Source: Xylocopa sonorina (taxonomy: Eukaryota > Arthropoda > Insecta > Hymenoptera > Apidae). Taken from it: DNA of 64,000 bases. The DNA is taken from assembly GCF_050948175.1 (NCBI RefSeq), contig NC_135198.1:3733001-3797000 (forward strand). The letters run 5' to 3'. The notes beneath the pieces are model-generated. The model worked only from the letters and a program-made list of their open reading frames with translations. It was not told the DNA's origin and did no database searches. The position numbers and the translations under genes were made by a program. Below, piece after piece: positions 51,101-64,000 of this stretch (position 1 is its first letter; each line of letters starts with the position of its first letter).

Positions 51101-54100
51101 TTCTGTCGCTTGGAAATTTATGTAACTGATCGAGGAATAATTTCAAATTTACGCCAACTATTTAACATGTAAATTCGTCACTTTATAATTCAATTTTAGC
51201 ACAGTTCTTTTTTAGTACAAGCTGCAATCTCAATTACAATTATTATCGTTACTAAATGATGGCAGAATTCTTTTAAAATCTCCTTAACACGACCTACCCC
51301 TCGTAACGTAACTCCTTCCACATAATTTAATTAACTGCACCGCTATGGTAAAAATGCCAACGTCCACAGAAACCATAGTAATCTCTCATCTACGTGGCGC
51401 GACTCGATCTTGAAATGTAACGACTCCGCATTCCTTATTCCCGCTACGAATCCCGCATAAGTATTCCTCGCTGGATTCAACGAGCACCGCCAGTCCCGTC
51501 CGATTAATTAGAACTAACGATTTTTGCGAAATCGTGGGACGTTAGATAAATGCAGCCGGTTGAGCACGGCAGAAACGCGGAAAGGGTGACGCTTCGAGGA
51601 GGCGGAACGTGGGGGCGGATGGCGGAGGATGAAACGAGCGGGCAAGGAAAGCGCGAGCGCCGCGCGACGGGGGTTGGCACGGGGTAGCTCGCATAATATA
51701 CTCGTCGCGGCATAATAATTCAGAAATTTGCATGTACGCGGGCTAACTCCTCAAGTAGGTTATCTATGCTGAAAGTTTTCACCGTGATATATAACGCATC
51801 CACGGACGAGGAGAGCGCGTCTACAGCGCCTTACGTCCACCCCGTCGAGGGGGTTAGAGGCGAACTTGCCTAACTAGGCGCAGGTACAGCGGAATATAAC
51901 GCTCTACCGACGGGACATTATCTTTTCGAATTTGAATTACCGGCTCCCGAGTTTCCTGCCTTTCGGTTTAAAGCTGCCGTTTATGGGCAATTTATGCATG
52001 AACCGTATTTATGTTGGGATCACTAAATTAAAATGGGTTAGACCGCCGGTTGATTGTCTGTTAATTGTGTTGCGCGCTCGTTGAATATCCGTCTCTGACG
52101 TTCGTTGCACGGGGTATTTAAATATCCTCCTCTTTTCGGTGATAATCATATTAATCGTAATAGATAACTGTGATAACTTTTTTGAATTAAGTACGTGACT
52201 ATCGAATTAATTGCAAGAACGCTGTAAACAATAAAAATGTATGAATATTCCTATTGATAATAATATTTGCGCCGCCATAAAAGTTTATACAAATAATTTG
52301 TCGAAATTACGGAGAGATTTGGTAAAGCTCTTGTCCATTCCTCGCAATTTTCCGAACTTCGGCGAAATTCGAATTAGTCGACGGTTAATGGGTTAAGCAG
52401 CTTGACGTGGGACGCCACAGTCGCGAGCCCCATTCACCGATTTACACCCCCAAATCTCTCCGAGGCTTGCACACCTCGGTATCGCGAAAGGGACACCGGA
52501 GAATGCGGCCGATAGGAGGCGAATTCCGGACCTAATCCAAATTTCAAAACGTCGGAGCGGCCTTTGAGGCGATCGTCCGTCCGTCCCGTCGACCCCTCGC
52601 GACATTTTCGTTCCGCAGACATTTCGCCGTAGATAATACTCGGCCGATATGCGAACCGAAGAGGGAATCCCCTCTTTCCTGTTAACGATGTGTTATATCT
52701 ACAGATTTCGCGACGAACTACGAGCACACCTATGCCCATCTCCGCCTCCAGTCCCTCTCGTTCGCCTCGTCTTCCCGTTCCTGGCCCCCCTCGGCTTGCG
52801 CTTCCACCCTCAAAGGACCCCGGCGCGGCGTAGTCAGAGGATTACGACGTACAACTCCGCGACGAGTTAGAATTTAGTGACACGAAGATGAGTGTGTATA
52901 CGGGAGTTTATTGAATGAAGCTGTATTAAATTCAGCATCATTTCTGGCCGACAAGGAGATAAAGGAACTCGAGGAAAGAGGACGGAAGCTGATTACGGTT
53001 AGATCAGATTTTGTAGTCGCCGGGAAAAATGCCGTCGGTCCCGAGGACGAATCGCGGACAGCCTCCGCCCAGCTTTTAAAACGACCGCAAAATGTGGTAT
53101 TCCAATTTGTAACTATTTCTCTGCCAAATCTAGACTCGTTCTTAACTATTTTCAAAATTGTCGGAAACTTTTGGCAGGAATTTACTACATACATTAAATC
53201 AGCAGTATATAGTATATAAATATTAAAACAAACACAATTATAAATGTACGTAAGCTCTCTTTGCATCCACTAAAATTCTTACCAAACATTTACACAATTT
53301 TGAAAATTAATTAACTCATCTCTTCCTTCCTCAACGCTTCCTCATAGCAAATATATCACAAATTGTCGACGATTATTAAATACAATTCCTCTAACCGTTC
53401 ACATTTCGAATCAGCTTCTTCGTTTCGTCTTCGACAACCCCTAAAGTACACACATTAACATCACCCACTCGTGGGAGGTGAAGCAACACACGCTTCCTCG
53501 GATTCGTACAGAGACACGATCGCGTAGGGGAGGCACGGTTGTGCCCGATGGAGCGAGCGGGAAGATCCTCCGTCGATGACGGAAAATATTTTCCACGGCC
53601 ACCGGCGGAGGATCCTTTTCACGCGGCGCGTAGACGACGCGGAGGACCGCTCTCGCGTGAGTTAACGCACCGGCGCTCGTAGATCCATAACGTAACCCCA
53701 GCGACCCTCGTAAACCGGAATTTATTAACACTACGAACGGCGGGGGGGATTTGCTAAATGGTTTTCAATTTGTACCTTAACGCTTCGGGGCCACATGCTC
53801 GACAGATCTCGCGGCGTGTTCGCGTATGTGCCGCGCGAGCACCGTCGCGTCTTCTATACATCGTGTCTTATTTCAGATTTTATTCCAACCAGTTCTACTT
53901 TATTACTCGCCCGTGCCTGGCCTGCGGAATTTAAATTCGACGGATACTTGCGTTTTATTGTCGGTTCTGATAATTGAACGGAGGGGTGAATGTAGATCAA
54001 CTTTATTCTCGAAGCATATTCGGTGGAAATATTGTGAAATGATTTTTTTTTTTTATGTAGTCGAGACGTCGAGCAGATGTCTGGTTTACGTTCGTCTTTA

Positions 54101-54450
54101 GTTTTCACCGTTTATGTCTCGGATAAGTGCAATTTGGTACGCTTTAGAGACGATTAAACGATGACGATGTGTCGTTATGCACTTTGAGTCTTTTAGATGT
54201 TCCGTGGAGATAAATTTCAATGGTCGTTAACTCGTAAAATGTCTTGAGACTTTGGAATATCATCACGTTTTTTGGTTGGAGATCCTCGGACGACGCGTTT
54301 AAGGCGTTCGTAGTAGATTATGTTTATTTTAACGACGTTTCAAATGTCTGAGATGGGTATTTCTCAGTTTATAGCTATCCTGCGGCGTGTACAAAGTATG
54401 AAACGGGTAATCAGATTTAGAACACCGTGGAGCATACTTCAGCTCATTTA
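45186..54450. other. Gene-poor interval with GC islands, part 2
   Basis: This is alternating composition with no supported gene. GC-rich islands lie at about 46.33-47.0, 47.52-47.85, 48.93-49.16, 51.54-51.9, 52.39-52.88 and 53.5-53.75 kb. A short purine-rich GAGA patch lies at 47.80-47.84 kb. The longest frame (46330-46926, minus) has no recognisable domain and overlaps equally open frames on the other strand. Confidence 0.4.
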
Positions 54451-55395
54451 TTCGCCCCTCAATTATTATAGTTTCCTTCTGCTCTGGTCTAATTTCTAAA
54501 ACAGTAGAATAAGTTACGTATCATCTCTTCTCAACAATTTCACCATAAATTCACGACAAAAACAATAATTTCTCGAACGTCGCAAAAGTTTTCTTTGTTT
54601 AAAGCCACTAAAAAATGTTACGCACGTAGAGGAGGATGAGAAACGCGAGATCCACGGTGGAACCCGTTCACGTCGCCTCTGACAAGGATATTCGGATGCA
54701 TCGCGCAGGACGCCCGTAATTTCCCGTGGTAAGCTTCGACAAATTAAGTTCCGGGCATACGTTACCCTCGCTTTAGTTGTCCTCTCCGGTTGGCCCCACC
54801 TATAGAGCGAGCCATCCCCGTGGTAGTCCCTAAAAAGCCAGATTTCCTCGAGAAAGTGAGCCGAGGGGTGGCGATCGTTGGCGCCCTTCTTTCCTTCCTT
54901 CCACCTTTTTCGAACGTCGAGGCGCGCGTACAAGCCCAGGGTGCACGGGCACGTAGCCTGGCGAGCCGTAGGCAGGGGGGAGGCACGGGGTGGAAAGGGG
55001 TGAAAGCTCGCCGCTGTGGAAAAACCGCGGGTGGAAAAGAGAGCGGATTGCGCGTCCCGTCGTATCAGGGGTGGCTTCCAGGAGGCGCTATCCTCCACAG
55101 CGGCGGGACAGGGTAGGGTGAACGGGTCGCCGGCTCCACGGGAAAGCTACCCGTCGTTGGAAGGCGTGAGTCGCAAAAGCTCCGCCTGCAAGCTCTCGTG
55201 GTACACGCCCAGTGCCGGCGTAGCTTTGCCACCCACCTTGGCGATCCTGGAAAATAGTCCGAGCCAGCCGTGTCACCGACGAGACTTCGACCGGTAACCC
55301 CTCCATGGTTAAACGAGAACCGTAGTCCTTCCATCCGTGATCCATCCCCTGCTTCTATCTTTCTCTTTACCCCTGCACCCTCCGTCTTCAACTCC

Positions 55396-55451
<56 letters not shown>
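55396..55451. repeat. (CT)n microsatellite
   Basis: A nearly pure CT dinucleotide tract of about 24 uninterrupted units is preceded by CT-rich imperfect sequence. It creates a Ser/Leu shadow frame on + and an Arg/Glu shadow on the minus strand. Confidence 0.93.
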
Positions 55452-55454
<3 letters not shown>

Positions 55455-55546
55455 GTCTTTCTCCTTCTACTCGTTTACCTCCCCTGACCTTTCCTCCTCC
55501 CGGTCTCCACCCTTCCGGTCTCAACTTCGGCTCCGCTTTGCACACA

Positions 55547-55577
55547 GATTGCATCCGTGGCATCCGCGGATGCAATC
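55547..55577. repeat. Hairpin with 11-bp perfect stem
   Basis: The arms GATTGCATCCG (55547-55557) and CGGATGCAATC (55567-55577) are perfect reverse complements separated by a 9-nt loop. No T-tract follows and it does not resemble a known RNA gene. Confidence 0.8.
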
Positions 55578-55643
55578 ATTACCTCGCTACCGATCCCTGC
55601 CTCCTGGCGCGAGACGAAGACGTCTCCCGGCTCTGTGTATACG

Positions 55644-55657
55644 CGTGTGTACACACG
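55644..55657. repeat. 14-bp perfect palindrome
   Basis: CGTGTGTACACACG is self-complementary. It lies about 70 bp to the right of the 11-bp-stem hairpin. Confidence 0.75.
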
Positions 55658-58600
55658 GGACAGGGATCTGGTTCTGGGTCTGCGCCTGTTCCTGTGCACG
55701 TGCGCGCTCGTTTCGCACGGGGGTGGACGGAGAGGGCGGGATGGGACGGATCGTCGGAAGAGTGCATCGCGCGTCGCGCCGCGGGGGTTGGAGAAGTTTC
55801 AGGCAAAGCCTCGTAGATGCTTTATTGGCTTCGCCGTTGCGATAAGGAGCGCTGCGTTACCACGGGGAAATGGTAACGTAGGGAAAAGCGCCGCGAAAAC
55901 GGATCCAGAATTGACGTTGGATGGATACGGGGTTTTGCGGTGCGATGCTCCTCGGTTGTCGCTCGAGCCATTGGTGATCGGTGGGAGTTCGAGCGTTGGT
56001 CTTGGTGTGTAATTTAGAAGCACGGTTTTCAGAGCCATTGGCAAATTGAAGTTTATCAAAGTTCTTATCTCTGTTTTGTGTTTTTTATATTCGTTACCAA
56101 TCTAGTGCTATCGTGAAGGAAATTTGGGTTTCTTAGTTTATTTCTAGTTTCGTTAAATAGATCGTTCTTCTGGTTACTTTATATGATGATAAAGTATGAG
56201 AGGTTTGGATAATTACAAAATAAAATGCAGCAAGTTCATGTACTGGAAGTTATTAATGCGCGAGAAAAATGAACATTTCATAATTTGAAAAGGACTCACG
56301 AAGATGTATGAACATTGAAAGGAATGTTATAATAGCCAAGTATTTTCTTAGTACAGAAATCTGAGCCGTACCTGATCGAAACCTACAATTGGATCGGAGA
56401 AGTGTAGAATGTTGTATCGCCGAATGAAATCTCCCGATTTTCTCAATCTGTCAGGAGGAATTTGCCAGGGGGAAGATTTTCGGGTGACTTTAGCCGATAT
56501 GTGGCGCGGCGTATGATACGTTACAGCATGCAGACGAATTTTTTCTCAGTTTAAGCACTGATATCCCATAAATGAAAGAGAAAATAAAAAAAGAAAAACC
56601 GAAGCTTAATATATTCTGAATTATCAATTTTTTATATGGTCAAATGAAACAGCACTGCTACAAGGGGGTTGATTTCTCAGCTAAAAAGCTATTTTTATTT
56701 AATGATTACCAGTTTTCTATCTATTTAAATCATAATATCCGGAAAACAATTATTTCATAACGTAATTCTGGCAATCTATATGCACATATTCATGAAATCT
56801 CTTACTAACGATCAAGTTTAAAACATACCATATCTAGTTACCCTTAAATCTTCTAATATTATATAAAAAAAAATTAAATTCTAAAACCTCACATTATTAT
56901 AGTTAAACTTACATCACAGATGAGAATCTCAAATATGCCAAAACTAAAGAATCGCAATGTTTCGGTGGTACCAATACGTCCCATATCCTCCGCAAAGGAT
57001 TCACCATCATCGAAATACCGTGCACAGATATTTCATTCTCTATTCCACGATTTAATTAACCAAAAACAAACTGATTCGAACAGCGACGGAGGAATAAAAA
57101 AACATGATCGCCAGAGCGCAGAGCGTCGAATGGCAGATGTCACGTGAATAATGGATTAACCGGTGAGAGCACTCCCCTTGATCCTGGGATTATCTAGCCT
57201 AACGCAGCGGCGCTTTCCTAGTTCGGCCAAGATTAAGCCGGCCGATCAGTTTTTATTCGACTCGCTTATAAATCGATACCAATAACCGGCCGATCTGGGA
57301 TTAAAACCAGCGCCGCAGTTTCGTTCGAATTGAATGCGAGGGGGCTGCGCCCGCGGCGTCGTTCAACGCGCCATTTCATAAATGGGGCGAAACATTATAA
57401 ACGAAAGCGGAAACAACGGGCCGATGATAAACGGTAGGAAAAAGAAACTGTACGGTTGAAACACGTCGAAATGGTGATCATTATTACTGTCGATCCACCG
57501 GAAACCGGAACTGATACGGAACGTCGCGATAGATGTAATCAACCTGTTATACCGTATAATCTGCTTTGAAATGTTGAACAGTTGTCGCGGTGGACGGCTC
57601 GAGCTCTCGTTCGAATGGATGTTAAGCGATTTTGCTAATATTCATTCCATACTTCTTTCATCTCGTTCTCAATCTTTCGATAAAAATTCCACGCGCCTGA
57701 ATATAAATACGAGTGAACAATCAAGGTTTAAAAAACAATCGTACAATTAGAATTTATTCACGCAAATTAAGAAGATAATATTGTTCGTATTTTATTTGCT
57801 ATTTTTAGACACGCAGAGTGGCTTCAAATCGGAAATTTAACGAACATCTCCGTTTCCATTCGAGTACGGGTGAAACCGTACGCGAATCGTGTATGATAGA
57901 AATCGAATGTAGACGCTCGCACACCCTCGCGGAAGGGATGGTAGTAAACGTTTAGACGCGCGTAAAGGGGGTAAGCAAGAACGTACGGAAGCACTGAAAT
58001 ATCGCTGATACGCTAGCCACGACTAACGTTATTACTTATTCGCTCACGGCTGGAAATTAATTCCCCAGGAATCGTGTAATCTGAAGCCAAACTCGACGGA
58101 AGTATCCGTCTATCGTGTGTGTCTGTCCCTTTGATCTGGCACTATCTCTCCTGTTCCGGTAGACAAACGCGATCGTTCAAACTCCGTGCGTTTTATTAGC
58201 CAGCTTCCATTTAAACGCGACGGAATGAGAAAGGATACTCCATCGGCGTGGGAACTGTAAAGTGTTGTTCGTCGATTGATCGCGAGTCGATCAGATTCGT
58301 CGATCATCGTGCGCGAAGATGTAAAAATATAACGCGATCGCGCGCCGTTATAATCATCGCGAGGGAATTTGAATGAAACGAATTATTCAGCCGATAATCT
58401 CGCTATCCATTCATATCTTTCGATACTTTAACGGCCGGATAAACACGACAAATATATCAATTACTTTTCATAAATAGAATCATTATCCTTGCTCGCGAAT
58501 GCGGATTCAAATTTTCATCGCTGAATTGTGCTTAATTATTTCGCGTCCCGCGGCTTCAAATTGAAACGATTAGTTCTTAACGTCTTTTTTGTTAACTATA

Positions 58601-59200
58601 CCGTTTTGCGATGTTATTTCCAATATGCAATGTAAAATTTTAGAAAACTTTATCGCGATCTACTTGTAGTGTCATTATAGATGCTCTAACTTTTGATAAA
58701 ATAATGTACGTCCATAAATGTATGTATTAAAATTATTTAATTTAATGTTTACGCTTGTTGAGGGACATCGATTCGTTGACTGGTGTGTAATATTTCATTT
58801 ATCAGAGAAATCGATTACAATAATTTATACAAATCAATTTTGAGATTATGAAAACACCGCGGAATGAGCTTGATAAATATTTAAACCAGTTATTTCGATG
58901 CTACTATACGCTTGTGTTTTAAATATTCCATATCTATTTTTAAGTAATTATTGATACCAACATTCTTGCTTTTACTCATTAAAATTTGTGTCACTTTAAA
59001 CATTTAAAGTCCGCGCAGACTTGATCAGATTCATTATCATCTCCATCCTCGAATACTTAAAACATATTTCAATTTCTCTCGATTAACCATTTAAATTTAC
59101 AGTAAAATTTCGAATACAATATCCACACTGGAATGACTGAACAATCGATAATACTCCTGACAAACTTACAATAATACATCATTATTATTCCTTTTAACCC

Positions 59201-62200
59201 TTCAAAAAAGAGTGACGTTCAGTCACCCTTATTCCTCTCACAAATCTCACAGATCAGGACGGTTCGAACCACAAGAAACGAACAATCGATATCAATCGAA
59301 AGTATGCCACGCGCGCGAGGACTCTCGTCGCGAGGAGAAAAGAGTGAAAGAAGAAAGTGGACGCGAGTGGACAAGCGCGAGAGTACGAGGAACAGAGGTA
59401 CCACCCTTGGTTACAAAGGAAAAGAAAATCGCAGTGGAAGTAGCGCGCTGTAAACGGGGTGGTTCGCGCGATCGAAATCTCCGCGGGAGATCTTAATTCT
59501 CCTTCTTCCGGCCCCTGGCCTCCGATTCCCGCGTTGCAGCGTCCTGCGTGTCGTGTTGCAGGTATACAGGTGCACCGACGGTGTACGTGCATCTTATCTC
59601 TAGACACACCCCCGGACTGAAAGCGGCACGGCGGAAGGAGCGCGGGGGATCCACCGGAAAACTAGCTCCCGGGCCAGAAGTGGGAGTCGAATCAAGCGGA
59701 GCGAGAGGGGAACGGGATCTGGCGAGAAAGAGAAAGGGAGAGAAGTGGGGAAGGGATCAAACGATAACTGAAACAGAGGAGAAAGCGAGAGAACCAGCCA
59801 CGTACGGAACGAAAGGGGTGAACGAGAGGAAAGTATGAAGCTGCGGAAAGAGAAGCGAAATAAGAAGAATCCAGGCGGAGAGGGAGGGAGAGGCAAACCT
59901 CCTTAAAAGAAAATGAGAAGGGACCAGAGGAAAATCGTGGAAGCGACGAAGGGATAAGGAAAAAAGGCAAAAGTCGCGTGGATGAGAGAAGGAGAGCGAT
60001 AAGGGATACGATGATGGATCACGGTGAAGAAGGAGGAAGGATGGAGCGTGAAAGGACTGTAGGAGGGGGGAGGGGGTGTGGAAGGAGAGATGAGAAAAGA
60101 GAGAAGCGGAGAAACTGTACGGATGACGAAGGTAGTCCTGGAGGGTTTGAGGGTGAACCATCCGAGTGAGGACCAGGATGGTCCTCCACAGTGGGCGATG
60201 GTAGCCTGGCGCGGTGGTGGGGCGGCGGCGCCGGCGGGTAGGGCGTCGTAGGGGCAGAACCAGCGCCGCGACGCTCTGCCACGCACAGTCGCGGCTCGAA
60301 CGCCGTCCCATGCGAACGTGTTACTCTCGCGGTTTCGTGGATTACTTTCCCGTCGTCCGTGTATACAATGTCCGCGACCTGTTCGCATTGAGGCCCCGGG
60401 GATATCGGCTGGACATGATCGAGGATCGTACCGCTGGACGCTTTCGAGCCACACTCCACGTTTCGAGGATGGATTTCGTGTCCGAAGATCGATGAGAGTC
60501 AACGTCGAGCGCGCTGGAAGCGTGATCGAAGCCAGTGATCGTCGAAATCCTGTAACGATCGACGGTACCGAGATTCAGAGTGATACACGGTTCGACTGAC
60601 GATGACGTTCAAGTCTGACGAGAGATTATCGTTGAAGCTGATCGTTCGTAACCGATACTGGTCCTAAGTTGGACTGATTCAAGATGATCTTGAGCTAGTG
60701 ACATTTTCGCGATTCGTTCGGAGGAAACGAACGTAGACGTGTCTGATAATTTGATCGAGAGCGTGGAGGACTTGGTGTGTTTCGCGAAAGGACACCCGAG
60801 GTTCGTGGATCGTTATCGATGCAGTGGTTCTGTTTAAACGAGCAGTGAACAATTCCGTGAATAAAAAACAAATTACAAACGATACGCACGCGTAGTTGTA
60901 ACTTCACGTTCGAATCGGTTTTTATTAATGGTGGAGCCACGTTCCACGGGGCCGCCGTTTCCATTCAGTTTCGAGGTACTGACGCGTCGTTCCGCGGACA
61001 CGTGTGTGCTAAACCATTCCTCGCGATCTAGTCAGAAGTGCGCGCTGGCGACTCGTCATTGATCTAATCGACTTTACCATTCGACGGCATTAATATGATT
61101 CGTATTTAATGACCAATATCGCGGCGATAAAAAAAGAAAAAACTTCGCTCGCCGAGCGCCGGTTGAATTACTGAATTCGAATCGAAGTGCGTTCCCCGTG
61201 CCGGTTTAAAACGCTGTTGCGTCTCGTCGCGTCGCGCGAACGAGGGAGAAAAGGAGACGGAGGAACGAACGGAATCGGCGCTCGAAATATGAATCGGCTC
61301 GGTTGTGACACGAGTTTTACGACGAGCTTGAATACGCGAGGTGCGTAGCCGAGGGGGGCTGGAGGGGGTTCGAATCGATTTCAAGACCAACTCGCCGGTG
61401 AACGATACGCACGAGGGCTAACTGGGATCGGTGAGAATCATCGGGGCGGTAAATGTCAGTGTAAAATTAAAAATGGCGGCGACTTCCTGGTCCCAGGATA
61501 ATTATTGAGGCACTCCACGAGGGTATGGATTTTCAGAGCGCTATGGACACGTTTGTAGAGGCATGGATGGCTGCTAATACGAAAACGGATCAAGTGCAGG
61601 TAAATCGTGTAATTATCACTGATAATAGAAACCGTACGGCTCTCTCGATTATTCTGCTCTGTTATCATACTCGTGTCGAAGAAACGTAATACCCCGCTGA
61701 ATGGTGGCGACCGTGAATAACGCCGGTGAAAAGTAACCCCTTCTAACATTACACAGCCAATTGGCCACCCCAACGATTTCTGCCCTCTTGGGCACTTCGA
61801 CTCGCCACCAAGCTAATTCATCGATATGAATCTGCTGCTTCTCCGTTGCGCCTTCGAATTGGAAATTCGCTTCGGTGTCATCGAATACGTTTCAGAGATT
61901 TCGGAATTTAAAAATTGATTGTGGAACATCGACAAGATAGCTGTATAATTCTGTGCACGGTAGAATAGAAATTGATTCGATTATTTAACGATACGACGAA
62001 CTTAGTCCAAAGCGTACTAATAACTATATCGAGAAAAGAAAAATCGATTCGTGTAAATATAAAGTATCAAGAATATAATACTCAATTTTTAACTGAACAA
62101 TTCCACTGTTCCAAAGACAGTGCACGAACAGATAATATTCTCGCAATTTTTCAAACGTTTCCTAATCAATTGCAGATTAAGAAAGGAATCGGATGCAAAA

Positions 62201-64000
62201 ATACGAAAAGGCAACTTTTACTCTTGGAGATAACGAGTTCCAAACGAACCATCGCGACCTCTAACAAAATTCAAAAGAATTTTCTGAACCAAACCAGTCT
62301 CCCAACGATACTTATCCACGATCGACGGAAAAATAGCTCGCGACGAACACGACGGGATGCGACGACGATGCAGCTGCGCCAAATCATTGAAGGAACACCC
62401 GTTCATTGGTCTAATAAGTCGCGTGGAAAATGCAAATCTAAAAAGTGTCGTATCGTTTAAAGAGCATTTGTCATTCGGATCGCCGCGCGACAGTTCTCCT
62501 ATTGCCGCGACCCCCTTAAACGGGATCGGCGCTCTAAAATTTCAGGACCGGAGGCGACGCAGAGGCGTTGGAAAGGGCCGAGAGAGAGATAATCCTTGGT
62601 AAAACCGCGGATCGTGTGTGTTGCGTGGACGGGAATACGTACGTTTACACGTGTACGTACGGGGGGTCACGGGTTCTGACCACGATACGGATGTGCCCCT
62701 GCCTTCTTCCTGTGCTACGCTCGCGTTCTGGCATTCGCCGCAACAAGCACCGCATCTCCATTGACCAGTCGATCTCGCGATCGTCAGAAATCTGTCCGAT
62801 TTTCGTTTTCTGACCTGGATTCCCGTACGCCTCTGGCCGCTCGCCGTTCGTCGACGTTCGCGTCCTTAGAAAATCGTGTCGCTCTTCCTCGACCGTTGCG
62901 CTGCACCTTTCCGATCTTCACTCTGTGAGATGGAAATTGTAGTGGTGCTTATACAGAAGGAAGTTGCGATTTTTGTTTCTTATTTCGCACGTGGATATTA
63001 TACTCCTTCATTTGAAATTTGGGAAATCCTTATTGGTACCAGTATAGTGGTTTTATTATAATATTCCAATCACTTCTGATATTGACAAATTGATAAAGAA
63101 CTAATAACATTTCTATTATCATTTTAATATATTCAAACAATATATACGTTCTCATGTACAAACAAATATTTTTGTAATCTCCAACCCTAATATTATAGGA
63201 GAGAAAAATATAAAAATGACCACGTGTCTCTTGCACTAAATTAAGGATAAACAAAATTTCTCTCAAAACGACTTACGGATACACTTTCCGTACAGTCGTT
63301 CTAATATCGATCGACGTAATCGAAAAATTAGTCGTAGCAAAAAAATCGTGAACGTACTCGTTAATGTAGCTTTGCCAAGTGTCGCGGTGCGCATTGGCTG
63401 TCCTCGACGAGTCCCCGTGTCTGCGTTACAGGCAAGGATTAAACGCAACAGGAAACGGAGACAACCGCGCAGATATCCCTCGTGGCTTCCTCTCGGTTCC
63501 CGCGTGCACACGCGGCCATTCAGAAAAACGTGTAAACCCTGTCGCGGCGTGTGTCGCCGCGGCGCGAAAGAACCGGGCAAATCGAACGATAATCTCGTAA
63601 TGCGGTTACTACGGTCCGTCGAGGAACCGTGAGAGATCCCTTCCCTCAGGATCATCGTCCTTCGTCAAGATTACGGGCAGCGTGTATCGCGCGTGCATTT
63701 TTCCACGACAAACGTAAGAGAGAGCAGTATTCCGATGGGGACTCGAGGGCATTACACGAGGGGTTTGCCGAGCATCCGAACCGGCCCTTCCACCCCTCCT
63801 TCCATCTCTTTCTCTTCTGTGTTACGGTGTAATCCGGCGTTTGACTTCCGTTTTTAAAAATTGAGGGGAAAATCCACCGACCGAGCCATTCGTCTCGTTC
63901 GCGAGTACGTTTCCTTATTTCCTTGACCAGTTATCCTTTCAGTGAAGATAAACAGTAGATTGCATTGGTCTACGTCATTGGTTACGCGCTAATTTATATA
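59201..64000. other. Gene-poor interval, part 4
   Basis: GC-rich DNA at 59.26-60.56 kb includes the purine tract. GC-richer patches also lie at 61.15-61.4, 62.48-62.9 and 63.36-63.8 kb, with AT-rich DNA between. The minus-strand frame at 60019-60459 starts at GTG, not ATG, and no confident splice sites frame it. No gene is supported to the end of the window. Confidence 0.4.
59620..60145 (+). repeat. Purine-rich strand-biased tract
   Basis: For about 0.5 kb the + strand is dominated by A and G, with many GAGAA, GGAGA and GGGAGGG-type runs including a G-rich cluster at about 60060-60085. It is not a simple periodic repeat. The opposite strand reads as Ser/Pro/Leu/Phe low-complexity frames, an effect of composition. 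Confidence 0.75.

Larger units (their letters stand above)
54451..59200. other. Gene-poor interval, part 3
   Basis: A GC-rich island spans about 54.63-55.98 kb and contains the (CT)n tract, the 11-bp-stem hairpin and the 14-bp palindrome. AT-rich DNA follows to 57.1 kb, with mixed composition to 58.5 kb and AT-rich DNA to 59.2 kb. No coding region was supported. Confidence 0.4.

Noticed and set aside
52911..53219. 102-codon + frame with a helical, charged composition
   Set aside because: It starts at TTG, ends in AT-rich sequence, and has no splice or domain support. A minus-strand frame overlaps it fully.
54514..55098. 194-codon minus-strand frame
   Set aside because: It lies in a GC-rich island with equally long frames on +, has no recognised domain, and no splice sites extend it.
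55337..55816. Long + frames through the (CT)n tract
   Set aside because: Open only because a CT repeat lacks stops in any frame; Ser/Leu repeats with no domain.
59258..59270. GGTTCGAACC, a tRNA B-box-like string
   Set aside because: No matching A-box upstream and no acceptor stem; a short palindromic match by chance.
60019..60502. Minus-strand frames that at first looked like an N-terminal exon
   Set aside because: The apparent start is GTG, no clear acceptor or donor delimits an exon, and the C-terminal half is low-complexity sequence caused by the purine tract. It could be revisited with RNA data.
1..64000. CRISPR arrays, insertion sequences, rRNA, phage or viral genes
   Set aside because: None seen. 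The composition, splice sites and gene structure are those of an animal nuclear genome.

Overview
The window is eukaryotic: intron-containing genes with GT-AG splice sites, microsatellites, long UTRs, and no operons or ribosome binding sites. AT-rich stretches alternate with CpG-rich GC islands, there are few recognisable transposons, and the proteins look insect-like. Together this suggests an insect, most likely a hymenopteran (possibly a bee), but the species cannot be fixed from sequence alone. All exon coordinates below were assembled by hand from splice signals and reading-frame continuity.

Region 1 (about 1-5.4 kb, + strand) holds the last coding exon (1371-1534) of an RNA-binding protein whose alanine-rich C-terminus resembles RBM24/RBM38. 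A probable long 3' UTR with several microsatellites follows.

Region 2 (about 10.6-39.9 kb) is the core of the window. It is a cluster of three organic anion transporting polypeptide (OATP/SLCO) genes. Gene A (10646-16418, +, 7 exons, 696 aa) and gene B (26852-33207, +, 7 exons, 720 aa) are tandem. Gene C (39891-35436, - strand, 9 exons, 980 aa) converges on B. All three models stay in frame through every junction and end in a stop. All three carry the eight-cysteine Kazal-like extracellular loop typical of OATPs. A and B have the full family signature (DPRWLGAWWLG); C has a reduced one and a 300-residue disordered tail. These proteins are plasma-membrane transporters of large amphipathic organic anions. 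In insects one member, Oatp74D/EcI, imports ecdysteroids; gene B is the best candidate here for that clade, but this is not proven.

Intron positions tell an unexpected story. A and C share at least four positions in matching phase although they lie on opposite strands, whereas B, next to A, keeps only some of them.

Region 3 (about 40-64 kb) contains no gene I can support. It is a mosaic of GC-rich islands and AT-rich DNA with a (CT)n microsatellite, a 0.5-kb purine-strand-biased tract and several hairpins. It may be an intergenic regulatory region or a very long intron of a gene lying outside the window. Non-coding repeats of note elsewhere are a 170-bp tandem duplication containing a near-perfect palindrome (21.3-21.6 kb), a 14-bp repeat array in intron 1 of B, and a 35-bp direct repeat at 9.95 kb.
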